The notes beneath the pieces are model-generated. The model did no database searches and was not told where the DNA came from. It saw only the letters and a program-made list of their open reading frames with translations. A DNA stretch of 20,178 nt, from positions 1 through 20,178 of IMG/VR virus record IMGVR_UViG_3300008110_006129, one strand, 5' to 3'. This document shows, one piece after another, positions 12,550-18,432 of this stretch (the first letter of the stretch is position 1; each line of letters begins with the position of its first letter). This DNA is from a virus. The position numbers were made by a program, and so were the translations under genes.

Positions 12550-14616
12550 ATGACAAACATTGCCAAAAAGTCTATCCTCGCTCGTCTTCTTGCACGTGAA
12601 AATATCACGGTCGAACAGACTAACCATCACACCGCATTCTTTGACGTAGAGCGTCGTATCCTTGGTCTTCCTTATTGGAAGGACGTTGGGAACGACCTCT
12701 ACGATTTGCTCGTTGGTCACGAGATTGGTCACGCTCTGCATACTCCTGCCGCTGGTTGGCACGAGTCGACTAGCGAAATTCCTGGATGCCCTCGCTCGTA
12801 TATTAACATCGTCGAAGATATCCGCATCGAAAAGCTAGTGCTTCGTGAGTTCCCTGGTCTTTATGGGTCCTTCATGCGCGGTTACCAAGATCTTCTTGAT
12901 CGTGACTTCTTTGGCATCAAAAACGAAAACGTTAACAAACTCTCGTTTATGAACCGGCTCAACATCTTCTCGAAAAGCCGTGGGTTGGTGAAAGTCAAGT
13001 TCTCCAAGAAAGAACAACCATACGTTGATCGCGCTATGGCCGTTGAGACTTGGGATGATGTTATTGCTTCTTGCCGTGAACTCTATGCTTTCATGAAAGA
13101 TGAACTCGACGCTGCTATCAAAGCTCAACAAGAGCTGGAAGAAGCTATGAAGAAGGCTGGTATTAAGCCTCCCATGGGTATTCCTTCGAAGATCATCGTT
13201 AGCAGAGGTAATGGAAATTCTGGCGAAAAGTCTGAGCCAATGTCGGAAGAGCTGAAGGAAGCTATCCTTAACGGCGATGTTGAGATCGAAGTTGACACCG
13301 AAAGCTTCAAAGAAGAACAAGAAGAAAAGAATGAAGAAGACATTGATATTCCCGTCACCGTTGATGCCAATGCTGGAGGATCGACTCTCTACGCCAAAGG
13401 CCCGAGCAAAGCTTTGGCCAATGCGATCACTTCTCAGTACGAAGCTGTGAAGAAGGGCCGCTATAAGAAAGTCGACTCGGTTGACTTTCCTACCAAGCAG
13501 TACATTCGCTTTATTTCTGACATCAAAGACTCTGTCGCTGTGATGGTGAAAGAGTTCGAGATGCGCAAGACTGCTCGTCGCTTCGCTCGGGCTCGGACCT
13601 CGACGAAAGGTTCGCTTGACGTCAACGTTCTTCACAAGTACAAGTACGAGGACAACCTCTTCAAGCAGGTGACTCACCTTGACGACGACCAGTCGCATGG
13701 CATGGTGATGTTGATTGACTATTCTGGTTCGATGTCGTCTATCCTGCCAAAGGTGATCAAACAAGTTCTCATTCTTTCTGCCTTCTGCAAGCGGGTTAAT
13801 ATCCCCTTCGAAGTCTATGGCTTCACGAACCCCTACGGCGTAGGATCTGACTATCAGCGTAGAGTTCTTGCAGCTAAAGCCGACTTGACTGCAGTTAGCA
13901 TGAGCAACACACATGTGTTCAAGCTTATCGACTCGTCGATGGCAAAGAAAGTTTACGAAGAAGCTTTCAAGTCTCTCTTTGCTCAGACCTGCTCCAACCG
14001 TCGTCAATGGATGGGCGCTCTTGAAACAATGGGTGGCACTCCCCTCGACACTGCCATCCTTGCTATGTATCACCACATTGCTGACTTCAGGGTCAAGCAC
14101 AATGTCCAAAAGATGAACTTCATCACGCTGACGGATGGCCAAGGTGATGGTATCGGCATCGAGAATGGTATCGACCTTGGCAGCAAGAACACTCGTAGCG
14201 GGTTCAAGAATAGAGTGATCGATATCATGGGTCAGAAGATCACCGTCGACTATGGCTATGGCGCTGCTACTCCTAGTATTCTGAATGGTCTTCGTAACAT
14301 GGGTGTGCGCACTATGAACTACCATTTGGTTTCCACTAGTGATATCAAATATCAGCTTGGTGCGCGTGATCCTCAAAAATTGGCTGACGCTCTTGCTCAA
14401 GTCAACAAAGATGGATGTCTAGTTCTTGATCGTAGCAACGGTTACGACCGTCAGATCTTCACTGTTCTTGGTGGCACTTCTCTCTCAAAGGATGAAGACA
14501 GTGAAGATGATCTGAGCGAAGACACTCGCGAGATTGCTTCGGCCTTTACTAACAAGGCTTTCAAGCGCAAGCAGGGTCGACTGATCGCTGCAAAATTTGC
14601 AGAAATTGTGAGTTAA
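12550..14616 (+). CDS. CobT-like protein: zinc metalloprotease motif plus VWA domain
   Basis: A 688-residue protein with two clear parts. Near the N-terminus is the zinc protease motif H57-E58-I-G-H61 (LVGHEIGHALHTP), followed by NIVEDIRIEK (E89-D90), a likely third ligand. The middle (about 190-275) is charged and glutamate-rich (KEEQEEKNEEDID), with a lysine-rich segment after it. The C-terminal VWA domain has the MIDAS residues D390-Y-S392-G-S394 (LIDYSGSMSS), T497 (GGTPLDT) and D529 (LTDGQGD). Related CobT-like proteins work with CobS-like AAA+ ATPases, whose gene follows directly. The cobalt-chelatase role is unlikely in a phage; metal-dependent processing or remodelling is more plausible. 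Codons are GC-ending, unlike the tail genes. Confidence 0.85.
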   Translation: MTNIAKKSILARLLARENITVEQTNHHTAFFDVERRILGLPYWKDVGNDLYDLLVGHEIGHALHTPAAGWHESTSEIPGCPRSYINIVEDIRIEKLVLREFPGLYGSFMRGYQDLLDRDFFGIKNENVNKLSFMNRLNIFSKSRGLVKVKFSKKEQPYVDRAMAVETWDDVIASCRELYAFMKDELDAAIKAQQELEEAMKKAGIKPPMGIPSKIIVSRGNGNSGEKSEPMSEELKEAILNGDVEIEVDTESFKEEQEEKNEEDIDIPVTVDANAGGSTLYAKGPSKALANAITSQYEAVKKGRYKKVDSVDFPTKQYIRFISDIKDSVAVMVKEFEMRKTARRFARARTSTKGSLDVNVLHKYKYEDNLFKQVTHLDDDQSHGMVMLIDYSGSMSSILPKVIKQVLILSAFCKRVNIPFEVYGFTNPYGVGSDYQRRVLAAKADLTAVSMSNTHVFKLIDSSMAKKVYEEAFKSLFAQTCSNRRQWMGALETMGGTPLDTAILAMYHHIADFRVKHNVQKMNFITLTDGQGDGIGIENGIDLGSKNTRSGFKNRVIDIMGQKITVDYGYGAATPSILNGLRNMGVRTMNYHLVSTSDIKYQLGARDPQKLADALAQVNKDGCLVLDRSNGYDRQIFTVLGGTSLSKDEDSEDDLSEDTREIASAFTNKAFKRKQGRLIAAKFAEIVS

Positions 14617-14620
14617 GGGG

Positions 14621-14649
14621 TTGACATTTCCTCTTAACTGACTTATATA
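14621..14649 (+). promoter_or_regulatory. Sigma70-type promoter before the CobS-like gene
   Basis: TTGACA at 14621-14626 and TATATA at 14644-14649, 17-base spacer, in the 66-base gap between the CobT-like and CobS-like genes. It can supply extra ATPase independent of the upstream gene. Confidence 0.8.
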
Positions 14650-14682
14650 GAATAAGTGAATGGCTAAATTATGGAGACTCTC

Positions 14683-15810
14683 ATGTCTGACGCTCAAAAC
14701 TTCATCAATACTGTTCGTGCTGCTAATGGTGGTAAAGACACCTACACTCGTAAAGAACTTCTCGAGTTCGGCAAAGAAAACGGCTTCCGCCCAAAAACGG
14801 TCTGGGAAGCTATCAAGTCCGTTCCGGCCAAACGTGGCGTTGTCGACTTCTCGGCAAAAATTATTCCGTTGAACACCGCTGCCACGGTCCAGCCGACGAT
14901 CGTCCTCTCCGAAGAAGGCACCTACATTCCGAAGCGTGTCAAAACCTACGTGAAGTGGGGCCACTTCAAAGACATCTCGACCATCATCGATTCGAAGATG
15001 TTCTATCCTGTCTATCTCACTGGCCTGTCGGGTAACGGTAAGACCATGATGGTTGAACAGGCTTGTGCCGAAGCTAACCGGGAATACATCCGTGTCCAGA
15101 TCACCCCTGAGACTGACGAAGACGACCTGATTGGTGGCTTCCGTCTGGTGAATGGCGAGACTGTCTTCTCGAAGGGTCCGGTCATCAAAGCGATGGAAGC
15201 CGGCGCTATCCTGCTGGTCGACGAGATCGACCGTGGTTCGAACAAGCTGATGGCTCTTCAAGGTGTTCTCGAAGGTAAGCCGGTCTTGATCAAGAAGACC
15301 GGCGAGCTTGTGACTCCTGCTGCTGGCTTCAACATCATCGCGACTTCGAACACGAAGGGTAAAGGTTCCGAGGATGGCCGCTTCATTGCTGCCACTATCA
15401 TCGACGAAGCTTTCCTTGAGCGCTTCACTATCACGATGGAACAACCCTACCCTACTGCTCCTGTTGAGAAGAAGATCGTCGTCAAGCACATGGAACTCTT
15501 TGGCCAAGTCGACGATGACTTCGCTGAGAACCTGACGAAGTGGTCGTCTGCTATTCGCAAGACCTTTGATGATGGTGGTATTGACGAGATCATCTCGACT
15601 CGTCGACTGTGCCATATTGCTCAGACCTTCGCGATCTTCAAAGATCGTAAGAAGTCGATCGACCTCTGTGTCTCTCGCTTCGATGAAGATACTCGAGCTG
15701 CCTTCGTCGATCTCTACACGAAGATCGATGCAGCTGCTACGGCTCCGAGCGGTAAGACTCATATCACTACTAATCCTGACGACGACTACCGCAACGAATC
15801 ACCCTTCTGA
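14683..15810 (+). CDS. cobS: CobS/MoxR-like AAA+ ATPase
   Basis: A 375-residue AAA+ ATPase. Walker A is GLSGNGKT (114-121, K120), Walker B is ILLVDEID (D180, E181), sensor 1 is the N223 of IIATSN, and an arginine finger is at R247 (EAFLERF). Residues 150-152 (LIGG) fit the helix-2 insert of the MoxR/CobS clade, whose members remodel partners carrying VWA domains. The CobT-like VWA protein is encoded just upstream, so the two probably form one machine. cobS homologues are common in marine T4-like phages; their job is unresolved. I chose ATG 14683 because GGAG at 14673-14676 fits it; ATG 14671 contains that site. The N-terminal 90 residues may bind the partner. Confidence 0.9.
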   Translation: MSDAQNFINTVRAANGGKDTYTRKELLEFGKENGFRPKTVWEAIKSVPAKRGVVDFSAKIIPLNTAATVQPTIVLSEEGTYIPKRVKTYVKWGHFKDISTIIDSKMFYPVYLTGLSGNGKTMMVEQACAEANREYIRVQITPETDEDDLIGGFRLVNGETVFSKGPVIKAMEAGAILLVDEIDRGSNKLMALQGVLEGKPVLIKKTGELVTPAAGFNIIATSNTKGKGSEDGRFIAATIIDEAFLERFTITMEQPYPTAPVEKKIVVKHMELFGQVDDDFAENLTKWSSAIRKTFDDGGIDEIISTRRLCHIAQTFAIFKDRKKSIDLCVSRFDEDTRAAFVDLYTKIDAAATAPSGKTHITTNPDDDYRNESPF

Positions 15811-15820
15811 GGTAAATAAC

Positions 15821-15976
15821 ATGGGTAAACACATTAAGACTCAGCTAGACTACGACATGATTGAAAAGTTTGCACGTGAGTTACACAAGCTACAACCAGA
15901 CAATCCTGTATTGCAACACTACCTCGAAATGGATAACTTCGAAGGTGGTGAATTGAGAAAGGCTGTAAAGAAGTGA
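15821..15976 (+). CDS. Small protein, 51 aa, unknown
   Basis: A 51-residue protein, MGKHIKTQLDYDMIEKFARE ... QHYLEMDNFEGGELRKAVKK, probably helical and charged. GAGG at 15809-15812 lies 8 bases before ATG 15821 and overlaps the CobS-like stop, so the gene is probably read from the same transcript. The stop overlaps the next GTG start (GTGA). No family is recognised. Confidence 0.65.
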   Translation: MGKHIKTQLDYDMIEKFARELHKLQPDNPVLQHYLEMDNFEGGELRKAVKK

Positions 15977-16317
15977 TTAAGTATCTTGGAGTGGCAGCTG
16001 CTTTGGCTGCCACTTATGGAGTAGAATGGGCGATTGAATTTACCGCCATTCTACTTGCTATTCTCGCTTCAATGTTCTATTTCATAGCCGGTCGACTGTT
16101 CACCGGGTTATCTCAAGCTGCGCTTTCGATTGACTTCGATGTCTTGCATCTCTTGATGGTTTACATGATCTACGTGACTATGACAGTACTTGTATTCATG
16201 AGTCCGTATTCCTATGTTGCCTTTGTAGCTCTGCCATGGCTTATCATCCAAGGTTATGCAAACGTTCTTTCTCTTCTTGTTAAGTTCGACATCATCGGGA
16301 TTGAAGATAAGGAATGA
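15973..16317 (+). CDS. Three-helix membrane protein (holin candidate)
   Basis: A 114-residue membrane protein with about three hydrophobic helices: residues 4-16 with 21-40 (YLGVAAALAATYG, FTAILLAILASMFYFIAGR), then 60-77 (LLMVYMIYVTMTVLVFMS) and 83-101 (FVALPWLIIQGYANVLSLL). It begins at GTG 15973, overlapping the previous stop as GTGA. A secreted wall hydrolase gene follows after its own promoter. Small size and several helices next to a lysin fit a holin, but a signal-bearing lysin does not need one, so holin is a candidate only. Confidence 0.65.
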   Translation: MIKYLGVAAALAATYGVEWAIEFTAILLAILASMFYFIAGRLFTGLSQAALSIDFDVLHLLMVYMIYVTMTVLVFMSPYSYVAFVALPWLIIQGYANVLSLLVKFDIIGIEDKE

Positions 16318-16331
16318 GCAGAATTCTGCTC
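16316..16331. repeat. 16-base perfect palindrome before the lysin promoter
   Basis: GAGCAGAATTCTGCTC is a perfect palindrome with no spacer. It starts inside the stop codon of the membrane protein gene and lies 16 bases upstream of the TTGACA at 16348. No T-run follows, so it is not a terminator; a dimeric repressor site is possible. Confidence 0.6.
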
Positions 16332-16347
16332 GTTGCAGAATTAAATG

Positions 16348-16376
16348 TTGACACAATGACTTCGGTGGAATAAATA
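16348..16376 (+). promoter_or_regulatory. Promoter before the wall hydrolase, with a late-type AATAAATA
   Basis: TTGACA at 16348-16353; the -10 position at a 17-base spacer is TAAATA (16371-16376), a poor sigma70 match. The same bases form AATAAATA at 16369-16376, a late-promoter core, which would suit a lysis gene. Either or both may be used. Confidence 0.5.
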
Positions 16377-16414
16377 TTCTTACCAAAGTAAGAAACAACA
16401 GAGGTAATTTCCCC

Positions 16415-16942
16415 TTGAAATTTTTAGTAAACGTAAGCTCAGCCTTAGTGGCTGCAGCCATAATCTCCTTTTTGCCACATGCCGTAGCATCATCATATAA
16501 CCCAGACTTTGATGTTCCAGCCATCGAAAATTATAATGAGCAGCGTGAATGCTTAGCTCTTAACATTTATCACGAAGCAAAGGGTGAATCTGAACTTGGT
16601 CAAAGAGCTGTTGCATATGTAACTCTTAACCGAGCAAACGATGATCGCTATCCAGAAGACATTTGCGATGTAGTCAAGCAAGCCCGGCTTGGAAAAGATG
16701 GGCAGCCTCGTCGTAACCAATGCCAGTTCTCTTGGTATTGTGATGGCAAATCAGATGAAATTGAAAATAAAGAATCGTACCAACAAGCATTACTAGTCGC
16801 GACTGTTGTTATAAATACGTATGGTTCTTCATTTGACCCGACGATGGGTGCAACTATGTATCACGCTGACTCAGTTAAACCGAAGTGGCGTAAATCGTTT
16901 GAAGAGACTACTCAGATCGAAAATCACATCTTTTATCGCTAA
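16415..16942 (+). CDS. Secreted SleB-type cell wall hydrolase (endolysin candidate)
   Basis: A 175-residue protein with a signal peptide (MKFLVNVSSALVAAAIISFL, cut probably after AVA at about residue 25) followed by a SleB/Hydrolase_2 domain. The signature is CLALNIYHEAKGESELGQRA with E54 (or E58) as the likely catalytic glutamate, then VTLNRA and CQFSWYCDGKSD. These domains cut peptidoglycan. A secreted lysin would act from the periplasm, as signal-arrest or Sec-exported endolysins do. The start is TTG 16415, with GAGG at 16401-16404 about 10 bases upstream; no ATG fits. AAGGAG after the stop serves the next gene. Confidence 0.85.
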   Translation: MKFLVNVSSALVAAAIISFLPHAVASSYNPDFDVPAIENYNEQRECLALNIYHEAKGESELGQRAVAYVTLNRANDDRYPEDICDVVKQARLGKDGQPRRNQCQFSWYCDGKSDEIENKESYQQALLVATVVINTYGSSFDPTMGATMYHADSVKPKWRKSFEETTQIENHIFYR

Positions 16943-16952
16943 GGAGTAACGC

Positions 16953-17219
16953 ATGACTCGAGTTGTACAAAGGGTACAGATTACTGGTGATAGTGCAACT
17001 ATCCGAACATCTGTAGGTGCATTCAAAGTTCTTACAGCACATGAACGAGAAGGCATTCCCACCGTTTGGTACGAAACACTCGAGAAGCCTGTAGTGCCAG
17101 TTGACGTGACGTTCACTGTAGTCCCAACAGGAGGTGTTGTTCCAGAACACTCGATCTATGTTGGAACCGCATTTAATGAAGGTAGAGCTTCTCATATTTA
17201 TCAGCACCCAGACGTCTGA
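16953..17219 (+). CDS. DUF7352-like small phage protein
   Basis: An 88-residue, strand-rich protein. The order GAFKVLTAHEREGIPTVWYETLEKP, then VTFTVVPTGGVVP, then IYVGTAFNEGRASHIYQH matches the pattern of short phage proteins annotated DUF7352 (ILSVQ..NG.P.LWA, TGHPI, YIGTF, WHVFE). Function is unknown. Start ATG 16953 follows AAGGAG and the wall-hydrolase stop directly. Confidence 0.65.
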   Translation: MTRVVQRVQITGDSATIRTSVGAFKVLTAHEREGIPTVWYETLEKPVVPVDVTFTVVPTGGVVPEHSIYVGTAFNEGRASHIYQHPDV

Positions 17220-17227
17220 GGCAGCCG

Positions 17228-17317
17228 ATGGAGAAACAAGAAGAACAAAAAGAAGCTCCATCTACGCCTAGACACGAAGAATACCTCGAGAAACAACGCC
17301 GATATGATAAGGGATAG
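17228..17317 (+). CDS. Tiny charged protein, 29 aa, unknown
   Basis: A 29-residue reading frame rich in Glu, Gln and Lys (MEKQEEQKEAPSTPRHEEYL). GAGG at 17218-17221 is 6 bases upstream of ATG 17228, and it fills the gap between two genes without overlap. Composition is biased and no family is recognised, so it is accepted only on spacing and ribosome site. Confidence 0.45.
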   Translation: MEKQEEQKEAPSTPRHEEYLEKQRRYDKG

Positions 17318-17319
17318 CT

Positions 17320-17418
17320 ATGAAGTATTTAATGATGATTTTCGCATACAGCACGTACAGCGGCGACAGAAGTACACATCGCATGTACCATACAAAGTAT
17401 GAAGACCTATGCCAGTAA
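17320..17418 (+). CDS. Tiny protein, 32 aa, before the alternative oxidase
   Basis: A 32-residue reading frame, MKYLMMIFAYSTYSGDRST and on to YEDLCQ. It starts at ATG 17320 after AAGGGAT, 2 bases after the previous stop, and overlaps the oxidase start by 10 bases, as other real genes here do. It might only couple translation of the oxidase. No family is recognised. Confidence 0.45.
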   Translation: MKYLMMIFAYSTYSGDRSTHRMYHTKYEDLCQ

Positions 17419-18011
17419 AACCAAGTAATATTTCAGATCAGGTAGCTTATGGCTTAACTGCATCATTTCGTTGGTTTGCAGATACGTTTTTTGCAAAGCG
17501 TTACGGTCACAGAGCAGTAGTACTTGAGACTGTCGCAGGCGTGCCTGGAATGGTTGCCGGCATGTGGCAGCATCTTCGTAGTCTGCGGAAGATGGAACCG
17601 GATAAGCGGGGCTGGATTAAAACTCTGTTAGAAGAAGCAGAGAACGAACGAATGCATCTCATGATCTTTATTGAGATTGCTAAACCTAGCTTATTTGAAA
17701 GAACGCTTGTTGCCTTCGCACAGTTTGTCTTTTGGCATTTCTACTTTGTTCTCTACGTGTTCTTTCCAAAGACTGCTCATCGCATGATCGGGTATTTTGA
17801 AGATCAAGCCGTCGTGAGTTATACACAGTATCTTGAAGAGATTGATTCTGGCAGAATTGCAAACATCCCAGCACCAAAAATCGCAATTGACTATTATGAT
17901 TTGCCTGAAGAGTCGACTCTTCGTGATGTAGTCATTCGTGTAAGAGAAGATGAACAGGGTCATGCTAATGTAAACCATGGCATGGCAAACGTTTTAGAAA
18001 AGCATAACTAA
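17409..18011 (+). CDS. Alternative oxidase (diiron ubiquinol oxidase)
   Basis: A 200-residue alternative oxidase, which passes electrons from ubiquinol straight to oxygen without pumping protons. The motifs are in order: L39-E40-T (RYGHRAVVLETVAGVPGMVA), N79-E80-R-M-H83 (EAENERMHL), the third motif YFEDQAVVSYTQYLEEID where the usual LEEEA is FEDQA (E131 kept), and R179-E-D-E182-x2-H185 (usual RADEAHHRDVNH; here REDEQGHANVNH). APKIAIDYYDLPEESTLRDVV is close to the matching part of plant and bacterial AOX, so this is AOX rather than the cyanophage plastoquinol oxidase. The hydrophobic LVAFAQFVFWHFYFVLYVFF is the interfacial membrane helix. It lacks the plant N-terminal regulatory cysteine region. 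It is followed by the tmRNA promoter. Confidence 0.9.
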   Translation: MPVKPSNISDQVAYGLTASFRWFADTFFAKRYGHRAVVLETVAGVPGMVAGMWQHLRSLRKMEPDKRGWIKTLLEEAENERMHLMIFIEIAKPSLFERTLVAFAQFVFWHFYFVLYVFFPKTAHRMIGYFEDQAVVSYTQYLEEIDSGRIANIPAPKIAIDYYDLPEESTLRDVVIRVREDEQGHANVNHGMANVLEKHN

Positions 18012-18019
18012 CTTTTTTG

Positions 18020-18048
18020 TTGACATTAACGAGTAAATAGTATATAAA
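18020..18048 (+). promoter_or_regulatory. Promoter of the tmRNA
   Basis: TTGACA at 18020-18025 and TATAAA at 18043-18048, 17-base spacer. TATAAATA (18043-18050) is also a late-promoter core, so the RNA could be made both early and late. The 16 bases ACTTTTTTGTTGACAT here also occur at the 12500 promoter. Confidence 0.8.
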
Positions 18049-18059
18049 TAGACTTGTAG

Positions 18060-18395
18060 TGATGATATTCACTGAACACGTTCTGGACCTGGGGGCGGTA
18101 CCCAGCGGGTCCACCATAGATACACTCGGTTAGGTTCCAAGTTTCACTTGGCTATACCAATAGAGGGTGCTGGCTATCCTGTAAAATCCTGCCAGCACAT
18201 TAGGATTATCCGAGTGTATCTTTGATGGGCTCGAAATAGGATCGACAGGCGGACTAGGCAGGATGGAGCTACTCGGCGCAAGCTCGGTTAACGCAAGAAA
18301 ATTACAACTGCAAACGAAAACTTTGCTCCTAAGGCTTACGCGCTAGCCGCATAATCCTGTGGGTATGGGCACCACCTAGAAACAGAACGGGCTCG
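18060..18395 (+). ncRNA. ssrA: Circularly permuted two-piece tmRNA
   Basis: The acceptor piece comes first: TTCTGGAC, a T-stem CTGGG/CCCAG (18089-18093/18101-18105) with 7-base loop GGCGGTA, the acceptor strand CGGGTCC (18106-18112), A, and an encoded CCA (18114-18116). After a 110-base spacer the coding piece begins GGGCTCG (18227-18233), which pairs at all 7 positions with CGGGTCC (two G-U pairs). GGATCGACAGG follows, the conserved tmRNA start element. The tag frame begins at GCA 18310 and ends at TAA 18354, encoding ANENFAPKAYALAA, with an LAA-type degron. CAGAACG (18383-18389) pairs with CGTTCTG (18079-18085), and CTAGG (18254) with CCTAG (18375), tying the pieces together. Mature ends are estimates. 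tmRNA with SmpB rescues stalled ribosomes and tags proteins for ClpXP. Confidence 0.93.
18117..18226 (+). other. Structured spacer between the two tmRNA pieces
   Basis: The spacer is closed by an 11-base perfect inverted repeat, GATACACTCGG (18119-18129) and CCGAGTGTATC (18210-18220). Inside are a CCAAGT/ACTTGG hairpin (18137-18151) and an 8-bp stem GTGCTGGC/GCCAGCAC (18167-18174/18191-18198). Its loop holds AATCCT (18185-18190), complementary to AGGATT (18202-18207), so a pseudoknot is possible. It should be cut out to leave the CCA end and the GGGCTCG start. Confidence 0.8.
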
Positions 18396-18432
18396 CTTAC
18401 ACACAACACACATTTACACACGAGGCATTTAC

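Noticed and set aside
12835-14400. 521-codon open frame on the minus strand
   Set aside because: It lies wholly opposite the CobT-like gene, whose motifs are clear. The frame is open because codons giving antisense stops are rare there; it has no ribosome site or family-like sequence.
14485-15762. 425-codon open frame on the minus strand
   Set aside because: It is the antisense shadow of the CobS-like gene, with the same codon-bias explanation.
16810-16817. TATAAATA inside the wall hydrolase gene as a late promoter
   Set aside because: It is inside coding sequence with no natural gene start soon after; similar internal matches at 3278 and 19420 are also probably chance in A/T-rich DNA.
18001-18018. 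T-run after the alternative oxidase as a terminator
   Set aside because: Six T follow, but only a weak AAAAG/CTTTT hairpin precedes them, so termination is not supported; the run may belong to the promoter upstream region.
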